Assembly: GCA_016858145.1 (NCBI GenBank) | Contig: JAEHOE010000028.1 | Location: 558,001-622,000 of the forward strand | Origin: Edaphochlamys debaryana | Taxonomy: Eukaryota > Chlorophyta > Chlorophyceae > Chlamydomonadales | DNA length: 64,000 nucleotides | Reading direction: 5' to 3' | Shown here: in pieces, positions 1-12,767 of the stretch | Position numbering within the stretch: the first letter of the stretch is position 1 | Layout of the letters: every line of letters begins with the position of its first letter | The notes under the pieces: model-generated | Told to the model about the DNA's origin: nothing | The model's database searches: none | The model's input: the letters and a program-made list of their open reading frames with translations, nothing else | Program-made: the position numbers and the translations under genes

Positions 1-1211
1 GGAGGACGGGCGTGCGGCCGTCAGGCGCCTTGATCGACCCTGCCGCACTCAGCGACATCAGGGTGTCGTGCTCCTTGCGCGCGGCGTCCGCCAGGCGTCC
101 CCACGAGTCGGGGTACGCGGCCAGCAGCCCGGGCCGCAGGATCTCGAGGACTCGGACCCACGAAGATACCAGCAGTTCGCTTGACTTGATGGTCCTGCGA
201 AGCGTGTCACCTCGAGCGCCCTTTATCATGGAGCCCAGAGCGATCCAATTCGCCCGCGCTCCGTCGAGAATGCTGGTCAGCAGCCAGCGCCGGTCGGCCA
301 GCGCCCTTTTAATTAGCTCCTCGGTTGACATGGAGGCATGCGGGGCCTCCACGCCGGCGGTCGAGCTGCTTCCAGCGTCCGCGGTGGCCCCGAGCTCCGG
401 CGCCGCTGCGCATCCGGCGGAATCGCCAGACCGTTGGTGGGCCTCCGCCGGCGGCGCCCCAGCGGCTGAGCCGGCACTTGTAGGCGTTGGTGCCCCGTTT
501 GACATCCGCGTCAGCGCTAGCTTCAGCTCGTCTGCAGCGACGCTGATGACTTCAAAGCTGCTTTCGAGGGCGGGGCTAACCCGGGCGCTCTTGGCCTGCC
601 ACGCCTCCTCCGCCGCTGCCAGGCTCGTCCGCCGCACGGTGGCGAGGAGGGGCAGCTCGGTGCTCATGATGATGCGTCGGATGGCAACCTGGGGCAGGTG
701 TGGGAGTGGAAGTGGCGGCAACAACGGGTAAGCCCACCGTTTAGGGGTAGAGATTTGGGGCTGTAGAGCTGTCAGAGGGACTGACCTTGCCCATTCCGCT
801 GTGAGGCACCTTGTCAACCTCTTTTCCGTCAGCGTTGTGCTTCACGGGCCCAGCGTCTGCCCTGTCACCGCCGGGGCGGGGCGTGCGAATCCAGGGCTGG
901 GGCAGCGGCTTCCGCCACGGTCCGGCCACGGGTGACGCCGGCCCGATAGCACCGCCGGAGACTCCACCGTCCCGCCGACGTGATAGCGTCATAGCGGTGG
1001 GGTACAGCTGCCACAGCAGAGCAGTGGCGCGCCGGGCCGACGGGGCCACGGGAGGGGGTTTAGGGGGCTCAGGCGCGGGCGCGTTGCCGCCAGGGGGGGG
1101 TTGGCGCCCTCCGTCCTGGCTGGCATCCTTTAGGAGCTCATCAATTATCTCCCGCCGTCGTCGCCGCTGCTGCTGAGCCGCGAAAGCGGCGGATGATGCT
1201 CCGCCGCGCAT
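1..1211 (-). CDS. P1: tandem-family protein of unknown function, sub-class A (5' part only)
   Basis: First two exons of a gene running off the left edge. Exon 1 is 786-1211, with ATG at 1211 and donor GTCAGT below 786. Exon 2 starts at 688 after a CAG acceptor and stays open to base 1; both are phase 0. Exon 1 begins MRGGASSAAFAAQQQ followed by a run of arginines. It then has the family blocks 'YPTAMTLSRRR' and 'RKPLPQPW' and is very similar to exon 1 of P2. Exon 2 carries the A-class block ending 'LRPGLLAAYPDSWGRL'. I chose ATG 1211 because P2 and P3 start at the equivalent codon; the codon at 1238 is GTG. I recognise no known domain and see no clear signal peptide. The remaining exons, expected by analogy with P2, lie outside the window. 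Confidence 0.75.
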
Positions 1212-2090
1212 TCTCGTCTTGCGCACAGCGCTGGCCACCCATCACACGGTTATGATGAATAGTACTCCCCTATGCAGCGTTAGCGAGTTGGCATCGCGAG
1301 AGCTGCTGGCCAACAACGACAGCTACAACAGCTGACTTCAGCGATTCCTAATTCAAGAGCAGTCGTAGCAGCTCGTTGCAGTTTGTGTGCGCCTACGTTA
1401 CAGGCGCACATGCAGAGCCGAGCTCGCCCTTGTCCCCGTGCCCGCGAACGACACGAACACGGCTTTCCCCTCCCGCCCCCTCGCACGGGCACTACGCCCC
1501 GTTGTCTGTAATAACCCCTGTCCCATGGTGCATTTTAGTTCACTCGCACGTCGTTGTTGGATCCAGTACTTCGACTACAATCCTGGAACACAGAGTGCGC
1601 AGCACACCTAAGCGACTCCAACTTCCGTTCCACCATCCTGCCTCGCACCATCTCCCCTGGACTCGGCATCGCCCCAGCACCGGACTACTCAATACATTAA
1701 GCACAGTTACGGGGACCCAGAAGACGCGCCATTAAGCAACTCATCGACATGTCCGAATGCCCGATCCGCGGGCGGTAGTGCCTAGGCTAAAAGCCAGCTT
1801 TGAGTGCCCGTTGTGCCACCATCCCCTTCACACGCCATGCACGCTCAGCCCGCTCGTTGTCAAGTGACCCCGTTTGGCCCCCAAAATCAGTCTATCGGTG
1901 CTGATATCACGAGGCCTCGAGCTGAACCCCAGTCCACGAGCTGCCTTCCCCGAGTCCCCGGCTAGCTGCACGTTGCATTGGTCCCCAGCAAGTCTCCCAG
2001 TCGACCCTCAGTCTCCAAGCGAGTTGGTCCCCACTCGCTCGCTCATACCGCTGCTGAGCCGTCGAGACCTGACCGCGCAACGACCGCCGC
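1212..2090. other. intergenic: P1 upstream region and P2 3' flank
   Basis: No convincing coding exon on either strand. On the minus strand this holds the promoter side of P1 and the 3' untranslated side of P2. A minus-strand TGTAA (TTACA near 1397-1401) is a possible P2 poly(A) signal, about 690 bases after its stop. I saw no repeat or RNA gene. Confidence 0.5.
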
Positions 2091-5000
2091 CTAGGCCACC
2101 AGGGCCTTGCCCCTCCGTGCCGCACGCGAAAGCTGCCTCCCCGACTCCGCCCCGCCCAGGTTGGCGGGCCACAGGGGCCGGTCCGGCCGCCCCGGCTCGA
2201 CCTCAACTAGGGCCAGCCTCATTGCCACACCCTCCCGTACGGCGCCGTCGACTCTTCTAAGTTTTTCCTGAACCTGGTGCACATCCTCGCTCGCTAACAT
2301 GTGCCACTGCCCGGTCGTCGCTGACGCGATGGGCACATCCCCCCGACGGCGCGCCACATCAGTGTCTTGCTCCAGACTGGTGACAAACAGATCTATCGCC
2401 CGTTCGAGCTTGGGCAGGAAGCGCTCAATCACGTCTTCTGCCTCGGCCGCAACGGGGTCCTTGGGGTCCCGGCTTCGGCGGCCCTCGCTGCTGCCCTCGC
2501 CGCCACCCGCGCCGGCGCCGCGGCTGGGCACTTTCTTGCCTGCCCCCGGGCGCCCCATCTCCAGCAGCTCGTCCCACTCCATCATGAACGGCATCACGGC
2601 GAGATCGCGATCCGCCTGCTGCATGGCCTGCCGTACCTGCGGGTCCAGGGAAGGATGGGGAGGTAGCGCGATCAGGTGTTCAGGTGTTCAGGCAGCCCCT
2701 GGTGGCACCGGCCGGCCCACGTCGGTCCACTGTGTCCCCATGAGCTGACCCCAACCACCCTCCCTTGCCCAGGGCTCCGACCCAACGTGGCCGTTGAAGC
2801 GATGACTGCCCCTTCCCTTTCCACGGCTGTTTAGTGCTCCAAGACATCCGGCCTATCAAAACACATCGGGGCACCCCGGGCGCGGGTCGGCACGCCGTAA
2901 CCCCTCAGCCCCTCTATCACGATCTTCTGTTCATGTCCTGTCGAACTTGCCTCCTTGTCAACCCGTTCCACTGCCCCACAGCCCCAACAGCCCAGGCCCA
3001 CCGTGATGGCCAACTGCAGGCAGCGCAGCAGGCCCTCCACCCCCCGGCCGCTCAGCATGATGATGCGCTCGCCCCCCTCCACCAGCCGCTTGGTGAGCAA
3101 CCGGGCAATGTCCTTCACCCTGGGGACCGGGTCAAAGGGAGGCAACGCATGGGCGTGTGGGTGTTGGACGGACGGTCCCATGGGACACGGACACAAGTCT
3201 TTGGGCCAGGGCGGGAGTGTGGGAGGCGTGTGGAATGGGGGCAACGCGGTGGAGGACGGCATGTCTGACGTGACAGGGCCCGACGCACGGACTGCAGCAG
3301 GGTTCAAGCCGACGCGGCCAGTTGCTAGCCAGGCGTGCAGGGCTTGAGTGGGCGCCGCGCCGACTAGTTTCTACGGAACGTCCGAGCTGGGGGGCCGAGG
3401 CCATGCAAGGCACGGCGGCCTAGGTGCCGGTGCGGGCCAGGGCTTGGCGGGCACCTAGGCAAGCCCCTCCGGTCCCCATGCAGTCGACAGCGATGAGCAA
3501 CTCACTTGGCGAAGGGGGACACGAGCACCTCGGGCAGCGTCAGCAGGTGCAAGTTGTGGGATGATGCGAGCGGGATGCTGCCCGCGAGCCCCAGCTCCAC
3601 GCCAGATGCTGCCGCATTGGCGCAGCCCGGCCCAGTCTGAAGACAAGGGGAGGGGCATAAGTGCGTCATCCGCAACCTACTAGTCTTTCTCGCAGGATTG
3701 GCAGGCGACTGGGGGCATCGTTCGGGCTATGCGGAGTAGACAGTCACGCGCACACCCCATGAGCTCCCCCACAGCCGCGGCAGGAAGATAGGGGTAACCA
3801 ATGGGGCTGAGCGCAGCACGGACCTTAAGGAAGCGCGACTTCGAGCGTCTATGAAATGCCAAGACTTGGCCCCAAACACCCCATGATCCTCAAGACACCG
3901 CCGATGCCATCTGCAGACCGCTTTCCCGTACTTGCCCCGGCTGCAACCCAATACGACGAAGAGGCCCCCGACACCACCGACCCTAGCGCGCTTACCTTAG
4001 CAGCTGCCCCGGACTCGGCGCCGCCCGCTGCCCCTCCGGCCCAAGGTAGCGGCAGGAAAGCGACACGGCTGCACCCTTGCCATTTCGGCAGAGGCCAAAG
4101 ACGCCCGCACAGCAGGAGCAGCAACCCGGCAGCCTCAGCGTCCGCCACGGCCAAGCGCAGGGGTACGGGATCGTCCTCCGGCAGGGGCCCCGCACGCCGG
4201 GCAGCCTCGATTGCGAGCCGCCGCTGCTCCTCTGGAGGCCCCCGAGCCTGCGCCTTTGCCTCTAGCCGCATCCGCCGCCGCCACGCGCGCCCCACGCGCC
4301 ACAGGTGAAGCAGCGCATCCACTGCCTCGTCGGGTGGTAAGCTGGCCGACAGGACTGTGGGGTCCCCGGGGCTTGACGCCGCGGTCGGGGTCGGAGGCTC
4401 GAGTGGCCGGCGTCCGCCAGAGCCACCAGGGGACATGTCGACGTCGCCAGGCGCTGTGTGAATGACGCCGAGCTCAAGGTTGGTGCCACGAAGCGGGCGT
4501 TCGCTCTGGCGCGCGCAGCCGCTCGACGGCCCGTCCGGGGCCTGGGAGGCCTCCGCCAGCGCCTGGGCGCACAGCACCGCCACGTCCCTTGCGTGGGCCT
4601 CCATCCACCCGCGGCTGAACGGCTCGCCGCCACCGTCGCCCCTGCCGCCACAAGCTCCGCCGCCGTCGCCGTCACCGTTGGCCCAGGCCGGCTGCATTCC
4701 CGAGCCGTCAGCTGCCGAACCGTGCGGCGAGCTCGACTGCCGCTGCAGGCAGCCTAGCGCAAAGGAGGCGAGGGTGATGTAGAGCTCATGAGGCATGGCC
4801 CCTAGCCGCCGCGCCGCCTCTAGGAGATGGCAGGAGTTGCCGACACCAAGGCTGGTGCAAAGGTGCTGTGAGGCCGGGGAGGGTCCCGCCTCGCCGGCCC
4901 GGCCCTCCTTCGGCGGCGGCGGGAAGAGGTGCAGGGGGGGCATGCAGCAGAGGTACAGCAGCAGGGCTGTGCAGAGACCCGAGACGCGACTGTCAGGTAA

Positions 5001-8000
5001 GGCCTGCGGGCGGGGCGCGCAGTGGGGCTAAGCGGCCGATGCAGTGATACCGGGTCGGCAACACTAGAGTTATAGGCTGCAGAAGCACAGGCAAGGCATG
5101 GAGGAAGGCATGCGTTGGGGGCTTTTCCCGCAGTGCCTCTCACACCAGCCAAAGTTGGCTAGCCGGCCCTGAAGCCAGAGCATCGGAGCCAACTCGCCCT
5201 GCTGTGGTACGGCATTCGTACACGACTGACGGCTCTTTCATCCTACGGTCCCGGCAGTTCAGCCCGCCCTACCTCGTGCAAGGTCCCAAAGCTCTCGAGG
5301 CCTCTGCCGCCAAGTGCGCAGCAGGCCAGGCCCAGGCGGGCCCGGGGCAGGCCCTCGAAGCCCACGAGCAGCGCCAGGCCCTTAAGGGCCCAGCGGCACA
5401 CCTGTACGGCAAGGAGGGTGAAAGCGGGGTCAACGACGCCCCGCTCTGCTGCGTCACGCTTCCACAAAGCCCTGCTTTGAGCCGGAACAGCCACCCCCAC
5501 TCCCAGCGCTCACCTCGTGTAACGCCTCCGCGTCTGCGCCTCCAGCCCCCGCCTCCGCCTCCACTCGGTCCATCAGCCGCCCCCACGTGCCCGCATGCGC
5601 CGCCACAAGCCCCGGCCCCAGAGCCTCCGCCAGAGCCCGGGCGTCCACCAGGGCCTCTCCCGGGCGGCAGCCCTGTGCTCGATCCACTGCAGCACGTACG
5701 GCTGGATCGCTGGCGGTGCGGCACAGATGCATCGCACGCCACGTGGCCCTACGGGCAGCTGCACGGTCGCGCGCCGTGCGTACGGCCCCTAGCCACGCGT
5801 CCTCCGCCCGCGCCTCCAGCAGCTGCCCCTCGATGCGGTCGTCCCGGGCCCGGGCCAGGCATCGCTCGAGGCGCAGCAGGGGCAGGGCGGCGGCAGGCAG
5901 GCCCACGCCGCCCAGGGCTGACGTCAGCTCCCGGCCCATGAGCAGCAGCTGCGACAGGGCGGCTGCTACAGCCTGGTCCGCGGCCAATGCCGGCTTAGAA
6001 GCAGCGGAAGCGGAAGCGGCACTGCTTGCGCCGTCCGCTGCCATCTTTACGGCACTTGCCGAATTGACAGCGCTGCTGTCCACGCTGGTCGCCACCCCGT
6101 TCGGCACGTCTGCGTCCACCAATCCCAGACCGGACAGGCGACCGAGCACGAGCTCGGCTGCACTCGCCAAGGCAGCAGTGCTTCGGCTGCCGTACGGCCC
6201 GGTGCCGTACAGCACGTCGTACAGCCCCACGTCGGACGAACCGGCCGCTCCGCCGGCTGGGCCCGACGGCGAGCCGTCACGTGAGGAGGTCGAGGAGGGG
6301 GAGCGCGGCACGCGCCGTGCCTCGGCCACGATCCCCCCACGCTCCAGGTCGGACCGACTCGCCCCCTCCTCCCTCTCTGGCTCCTCCTCCCCGTCCTCGC
6401 TCCCGGACGAGGAAGAGCATTCATACCCAAGGCTCTCCAGCGGGGTGCCTGATGCCTCAAATGCCAGTACCGCCTCCGCCCGGCCCATGCGCCGGCCAGC
6501 TTCCAGCAGCTCCTCCCGAGAACGCGCCTCGGTCCATGCCGTTACCGCAATCTGCCAGGTCGCGAACTGTACGACAGTCGGGTCGTCTCCACTCGTCAGA
6601 TCCGAGAAGATGGTGCGGAAGTGCGCCAGGGAGCCCCTGGCCTTGCCCTCGGGGAAGGGGCGGGCCAGCACCAGAGCGAAGAGCTGGCTGGGCGAGCCAA
6701 GCTCCACGCCGGCCAGCTCCATGGGCCGTGCCACGTCAGGGACGAGCCCCAGCGGGCAGCCGTACGAGACCAGCCGCCGCCGGCTGGCGCTGTGGCGGCG
6801 CGCGGGCTTGGCTGGCGGCAGGCGCATGGCGCTCGCTGCGATGAGGAGCGCGTTGAAGGTTGTGTGGTGCTCCGAGACTTGCTCCGACCCACATCCGTAG
6901 GTGCAGGACGTCTGAAGTGAAGCCGGGGGGGGGAAAGAGGGGGGCAAGAACGGGAGGGGATGGACGGCCCAGGGGCAGGTTTGCGGGTTTCAGACAATGG
7001 CACGTGGCACGACAGGCGGACACTGCGCATGAAGCGCTGAACGCCCAATCGTGAGTGATGGATACGTCTGCCGTACGCTTAGGCCGTACCTGCAGCCGCC
7101 ACAGGTCCTCCGCCAGTACGTCCAGCATGGCGCACGCCAGGGGGTCGAGGCAGGCGTCGGGCAGGGAGGAACCGGCCAGCAGGCCCACGCCCGACACAGC
7201 GCGTCTAAGCACCTGTGTGGGCAGATCCACAGCAACGCGCGGCATGAAGGACGGGCGACCGTACTGGCAATGGGCGGAAGGTGAGGACGCCCGAGAGCCC
7301 TTTCGAGGGAGGTTCTCACGCATCACACATGCTTGCAAGCGCCCGGGCCATGACTTACGTGGTAGTGTGACCAGGACAGTTTATGGGCTGTGTTGCCGTG
7401 GGCCCGGTAGAAGCTGTCGTGGTGGTCCTCCTCGTGGCCGCTCATCTCCACCAGTCGGCCCCACGTGTCCGGCCCGGCCGTTAGTAAGCCCGGCCGTAGC
7501 AGCTCAAGGGCTTCGACCCAGCCCTTGACCACGTTCGGGTTGGGGAAGATCGCGCCCCGGAGATCGTCCCCCAGTGGCCCCTGCAGAGCGGTGCCCAATC
7601 GGCGCCACTCCTCCCGCGCCTCCGTCAGCATCCTGCTCTCCAGCTCACGGCACTCTGACAATGCGTCGGCTACTAGGCCCGCTGGGGTGGTCTTGTCAGC
7701 CGGCTCTGGTCCGCTACCGTTGTGTGCGCCATGGGTCCTGGCGGCATTGCGGGCGCGTGCGCCCCCGGGAAAGGCGGAAGAGGAGGAGGAAGAGGAGGAG
7801 CCCAGCCTCGAAGCGCCATCCGCAGACGAGACGCCGTGAGCGGAGGCTGCTGCGAGGTTGAGGGCTGCCTGCACTCCAAAAGCGGCGGATTCCATCTGTT
7901 CGGAGACCTTGGGCAGGATGCGCATCGCACGGTCATGGCGTGCTCGCCACGCCTCCTCCGCCGGCGCCAGGGTCGTCTTGCGCAGAAATGTCAGGCGCGG

Positions 8001-8636
8001 CGCATGCAACCGAATCAGACTATACCGTTGAAAGCTCTGTGGAGAGCGGGGCAGGAAAATGGGACGAGGGCTGAGGGCACGTCAAGGCAGAGAGCGCACT
8101 CCAGCACAGCACGCGCTGGTGTGGTTGCACCGAGGTTCCCGCAGCAGAGCTTGGAGGGCTTGCAAACGCACCATGCTTATGCCGCTCAGCAAGTCATCCT
8201 CTGAGTCACTGTCGCTGTCGGGTTGCGCGGGCGCAGGGTCGGACTGGTCAACGCCGGCGCGGGGCGTGCGAATCCAGGGCTGGGGCAGCGGCTTCCGCCA
8301 AGGCCCTGCTACGGGCGACGCCGGCCCGATAGCACCGCCGGAGACTCCACCGGCCCGCCGACGTGATAGCGTCATAGCGGTGGGGTACAGCTGCCGCAGC
8401 AGAGCAGTGGCGCGCCGGGCCGAGGGGGCCACGGCAGGGGGTTTACGGGGCTCAGGCGCGGACCCGCTGCCGCCAGGGGGAGGCCCCGTGGAGCGCTCGG
8501 GGTTGCGCTCCCGCCCCCCTCCGTCCTGGGCCGCCCACAGGTGGTAGTGGCTGTCCTTCAGGAGCTCAGAGACGATGCTCCTCCTTCGCCGCTGTTCCTG
8601 CTGGGCCGCGAAAGCAGCATTTGAGGTCCCGCGCAT
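2091..8636 (-). CDS. P2: tandem-family protein of unknown function, sub-class A (complete, 9 exons)
   Basis: Exons: 8172-8636, 7359-8036, 7090-7212, 5514-6911, 5273-5401, 3996-5003, 3506-3636, 3002-3119 and 2091-2636. All junctions are GT-AG and in phase, giving about 1531 aa. ATG 8636 begins MRGTSNAAFAAQQEQRRRR. Landmarks: 'YPTAMTLSRRR' and 'KPLPQPW' (exon 1); 'LRPGLLTAGPDTWGRL' (end of exon 2); the 41-residue exon 3; 'VGLYDVLYGTGP' and a second 'GPGLVAAHAGTWGRL' (exon 4); hydrophobic 'ALKGLALLVGFEGLPRARL' (exon 5); 'LLLYLCCMPP' and 'DAEAAGLLLLLC' (exon 6); 'GRGVEGLLRCLQLA' (118-nt exon 8); 'VEPGRPDRPLWPA' near the C-terminus. Hydrophobic blocks are short and flanked by Gly/Ala/Pro-rich linkers, so I read them as helices in a folded core rather than membrane spans; this is uncertain. 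No function is assigned. Its neighbours P1 and P3 are paralogues on the same strand. Confidence 0.85.
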
Positions 8637-9537
8637 CTCGCAGTTCGACGAGCGCCTACAGCGCTCTAGGTTCACTGGGCATCTTGTTCTGTCATAGAAT
8701 CTAGTATGTCGGTGAGCAGACTTGGGGCTTCAGCTACAGGGCGACCAGCGCCATCTCGCATTCAGCGCGCGAACCAAGGCCAGGGAGCGATACAGCAGTA
8801 TGCAAGCAGAGTACTGGTGACGTTTGGATATCGCAGCACGATAGTAAGTCAGCCGCTCTTGCTTTCCCGCCGGATCAGCTTGTGGCACGAACCCGGCCCG
8901 CGCACCCGCGTGCCACCCCGGAAGGTTAGCACAGGGCGTAAGCATGACCATAAAGCCAAGAGCACGCGCAAGCCAACCATACGGAGTATCTGTCGACGTC
9001 CCCCACCAGCTCTTCGGGCACAAACCCATCGCTGATGTCTGCCAACGCGAGGCACACCCGGTCTGCGCCAGCCGCGTGCATCGGCACTTTTCGCTTGACT
9101 TGTCCGTGTAGATAAGACCGGGCAGCTAAGTCTGTGCCGAGAGGTGCGAGTCCCCCGACAGCCTGCTAATGTGGCACCCTGGGTGGACGTGTCCGCCTAG
9201 GGGGCGGTTTGGGGTACGTACGGCGGGGTGGTTCGGGCGGGCACACACGATTCGGTTTTAGTCCGGGAGGTTCGGTTGGGTCTAGGTGCTGCATCTCGGG
9301 GTATAGGCCCTCTCGTGGGGGGCACGATGTGCCCGGTCGCTGTGACGTTGGAGTGGGAGGCTCAAATGGTGGTGATTGAGAGGGCCGGTTTAGTGTACGC
9401 ACGCGAGGATCCGCAGGTTTTGCCCTTGTGGCCCCTGTTCCCGTTTTCCCCTGCGGTCGTCAGTCCTCGCGTGTCATCGTTACGGGAATCAGGGGGCAGC
9501 CGGTGTGTTTCGTGTCGGGTGTACGGCCCGGTGAGGT

Positions 9538-10960
9538 ACTTGTTAGGAAGCAGAGTGTTACAGCGGGTGCCGCCCCCAGTGCGTACGACGCAGTGTGAGG
9601 GCGGACTTGACGGAGCAACAGCCCTCAGAACCCGATGCCCCCCGGCCGTGAGGCCGGAAGCTCCCCGATCACCGCACGTCAGCGCCGCCACCTAGCCAGA
9701 ACGTCACATGCGCAGGTCAAGAGCCAAACGGTACCACCTCGGTACTTGTTAGGATGCCATTGGTTACACAGGGTGCCTCCCCGAGCCAATGCGGCGAGCG
9801 CAAAGGTAGGGAGGACTTTGACGGAGCAGCAGCCCTCGGAACCCTATGCCCCCCAGCCGAAGCTGGGAGCGTCCTGAACAACCGCAGAACAGCGCACCCA
9901 CTAACTCAACACGGCCGTGCGCAGAGATCAAGCGCCCAAAGGCGCAGTGCGTCCGCAAGCAAAGCGCAGCCACCCTCTCGCCACAAGCGCAAACCAAGCT
10001 CACCCGCCCCACCCCCCCAGAGTCGGAGCCCTGGGAGAAGGGGAACAAAGCCAGCACACCGCCAGCGCGACCACTTGTTAGGAGGCGTTTGGTTACACAG
10101 GGTGCCTCCCCGAGCTAATGCGGCAAGCACAAAGGTAGGGAGGACTTTGACGGAGCAACAGCCCACAGAACCCTATGCCCCCCAGCCGAAGCCGGAAGCG
10201 TCCTGAACAACCGCAGAACAGCGCACCCACTAACTCAACACGGGCCGTGCGCAATGCTCAAGCGCCCAAGGGCGCAGGGCAAGAGCCAAGCGGCAGCAGC
10301 CACCAAGCTCAGGTCATCTCACTCAGTCCCAGGGCGCACACAGGCTAGCCGCAGAGGACAACTGCCAACAATCACCCGTCCGAAGCGGATGACGAGTCAT
10401 CATCAAGAGGCACAGTGCACACCACATGCCCCGAAGCAGAGGAGCCTAGGAAGACGTGGCTCCCCGAAACCACATCCCAACCACGTGGCCGCGAGCCGAG
10501 CGCCGCAAAGGACCACAGCCGGGACACGAAGTCAGCAATCACGCGTGCCCCCACGCGGCGCACACAGGCGGCGGGCACCGTCCTACCCGGGCCACTCTGG
10601 GCCCCGTACAACGCCTGCCGCCCCTTCTCCATCGCAGCAACGGCGGCCAGGCACACAACATCCCACACCGGCTGCACAATTCCGTTCGTTGGGGGCTGCA
10701 CCAGCCACAGGTGTGCACGCCCAACATCAGTGCTTCCTGTTTCGTTCATGTACTCGCAAAGCGCCGTAGCAACGGGGCAAGACCAAAAGTGATGCTCCCT
10801 AGGCCCATGCGTCATCGAGGCCCCACAAGGGCAGCGGGGGGCACCAGCGGCCTGGCGCCGGCCCCGAGACCGGCCCCGTCCCCGCCCACGCCCACGCCCG
10901 CGACCCCGCTTGTTAGGATGCGTTTGGTTACACAGGGTGCCTCCCCGGGCCAATGCGGCC
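9538..10960 (-). repeat. repeated tail units of a LINE-like element
   Basis: A motif reading CTTGTTAGGATGCGTTTGG on the plus strand recurs near 9746, 10074 and 10911, with a more diverged copy near 9538. It is followed each time by a GGTTACACAGGGTGCC-like stretch and, in the first three copies, by a related 'ACTTTGACGGAGCA' and 'CCCTATGCCCCCCAGCC' block. The copies at about 9746 and 10074 form a direct repeat of roughly 330 bp; the last is about 840 bp further on. Read on the minus strand, most units contain TGTGTAACC, which includes the algal poly(A) signal TGTAA. That fits repeated 3' ends of a retroelement, but this is inference. Confidence 0.6.
10372..10953 (-). pseudogene. C-terminal fragment of a LINE-like reverse-transcriptase polyprotein
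   Basis: An open frame of about 190 codons on the minus strand with no ATG of its own in a convincing context. It begins in the repeated tail sequence, passes through an Arg-Gly run, then contains 'CPCGASMTHGPREHHFWSC'. This Cys/His cluster resembles the zinc-binding motif near the C-terminus of non-LTR retrotransposon polyproteins (zf-RVT type). After it come a Trp-rich stretch and an acidic, Ser-rich end (DDDSSSASDG). Reverse transcriptase and endonuclease are missing, so this is a 5'-truncated copy. It could instead be a captured zinc-finger fragment; similarity search of the 194-aa frame would decide. Confidence 0.45.
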
Positions 10961-12592
10961 CCATATCTAAGGATGCTGTGAAAAAATGTACGCGCAGAAA
11001 ATTCGGGGGTTTGCGGCCCTCTCGCGCCCTGCCGATGAGTGCGCGCGGTAGCAGAATATGCCCTGTATAGCTGATTTCATTTTCTCGGGCGGAGTCGCGC
11101 TCTGGAGGAAGCGCGCCTTGTCGCCCTCGCGAACTCCGACCGCTCTCCGCCGTGCGGGCCTCTCGCAGTCTGCCACCGACTTCAAACATTACATGGATGG
11201 CTGATCTACATCTTACAGCAATTGCGGGGTCGCGCGAACACCGCACGAGCGAGAGCGACTGATGTTCGGCCTCGGTTTAGGAACGCCAGTTCTCACGACT
11301 AGTGGCTCTATCGCGTTACGCTGTTTCATGTAGGCGTCGCGGTTACGCGTGCGACCCAGCTTTCAAAAGTGTGGGTTACATGGTGAGCATCCTCGCGCCC
11401 CAGCGCTTCCGGGCTGCGCCTGTGGTCGCAGCAATAACACTGCGAATAAGCGACGCGATCGCGTCAACTCGCAGTGGGTCGGCAGTAGCGTGTCGGCCCT
11501 GCCGAGCACTTGTCGGCGGCACCCCCCGCGGTGCCCCCCCCCCCTGCCCCCCCCCCTGTTTGTGGGGTGGGGGTTGCCATGGCAGCTGTGCTATCCGCAG
11601 ATAGGGGGCGCAGGGGTTGAGTTGCCTTGGGTGCGCATCGTTTGTTCTTACGTTACGCTGACGCACAAAACATACCAGTGTCGCGACGTTTCACGCCGTG
11701 GTAGTGGCGTTCGGCCTCCATTTTGCTTACATGGTGTTTTGGCAGGTGTACGCGGTCTCGCTGCTTTTCCCCACCCACCCACCCCCACCCTGGTTGGCGT
11801 CCCCGCCCGCCAAGTGTTGGCAGGCGGACCGGACTTGGAGAGAGGTCAGGTGTGGCGTGTGGCACGCCCACGGTTGTGTGACCTCCTAGCCGAGCGTAAT
11901 ACCCCCCCTCGCGTGGCGCCAGGCAGGGGGGGGGCGGGGCGGTGGGGCGGCCCGCGTCAGTCGCGAGGTGTCGTCTGTTCTGATGTGCTGCGCTGTAAGC
12001 TGGAGAGGTGTACGGGTTTCGAATCTGGTGTCGGCAAGAACCGGCCGGCCGTGCGCGCATCCCAAATACGCGTTAAAGCTCGGTTGGAGTATAGTGCGCC
12101 CACGGTTACCGCGGGGAATGGGTCGCGTAGCAGATGGGTGAGGGGCTCAGCCCTTTTTCGCCCCCATGGGGACGCCCAGCGCTTGTCGCTTGCCTCGACG
12201 CACAGCAGTACGGCACTTTACACACTTTACACAACCGCCATGTCAATTGAGCAGGCTGGAGACGAGGACTGTGTTTTGAGCTCTTTACCCCACAGCTCCA
12301 CCGCATCCCGTTCATACACGACCTGCCTCGCAGCTCTCGGGTGCTTGAGCAGTGCTGCCCTTCGTTCAGGACAATGCCGACACCAAACTGAGCAACTACA
12401 AGAGCCCGTTCGAATGGAGTTTCACCCTGTACCCTGACAGCCGCGACCGCACTCATGCCCCTCAATCTCAACCCCCCCAACCGCTGCTCAGTCGATGCGC
12501 CCCCCGACTCTCCCACAGTGTAAGCCCCTTCATCACCCCAAAAGTTCTTGCCATGTTAAGACCGCTTGCTTGTGACACGTATTCCCAAATCA

Positions 12593-12613
12593 GTGCTATT
12601 CGCGCCTGTCTCC
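12593..12613 (-). other. 21-bp element shared by the P3 and P5 3' flanks
   Basis: This 21-bp stretch, about 155-175 bases downstream of the P3 stop, occurs again without mismatch at 43977-43997, about 430-450 bases downstream of the P5 stop, in the same orientation relative to the genes. The surrounding sequence is otherwise different. It may be a conserved 3' UTR element or a relic of shared ancestry. Confidence 0.5.
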
Positions 12614-12767
12614 GTCTGCCCTTCTAACCCCTGCCAACATGGCCCTGCCCCTCCCTCCGTGCCGCACGCGACAGCCGCTTCACATCTACCTAAGCCCCCA
12701 GCACCTTGGCTGGTGGCCCCAGGTCGCACCCGATCAGAAAGACCCTGCCGCCGTCTAAGCCACAGAA

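Larger units (their letters stand above)
8637..12767. other. long intergenic region between P3 and P2 holding LINE-like debris
   Basis: Four kilobases without a host gene. From 8637 to about 9500 is the P2 promoter side. From about 9538 to 10960 is a minus-strand retroelement fragment with repeated tail units, listed separately. From about 10970 to 12767 I see lower-GC sequence, C-rich runs near 11530-11560, and the 3' flank of P3. A pair of minus-strand TGTAA motifs (TTTACACACTTTACAC near 12217-12232) could be the P3 poly(A) region, about 540 bases after its stop. Confidence 0.5.

Noticed and set aside
3996..5401. Transmembrane segments in the P-family proteins (for example 'LLLYLCCMPP' and 'ALKGLALLVGF')
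   Set aside because: The stretches are short, interrupted by charged or Pro residues, and not consistently hydrophobic across paralogues, so a membrane call is not supported.
5454..6900. Large plus-strand open frames opposite P-family exons (for example 5587-6900)
   Set aside because: They are antisense shadows of exons whose minus-strand frame is conserved between paralogues with matching splice phases.
9538..10260. CRISPR-like array
   Set aside because: Repeats are long, diverged and unevenly spaced, in a eukaryotic context with a retroelement coding end beside them.
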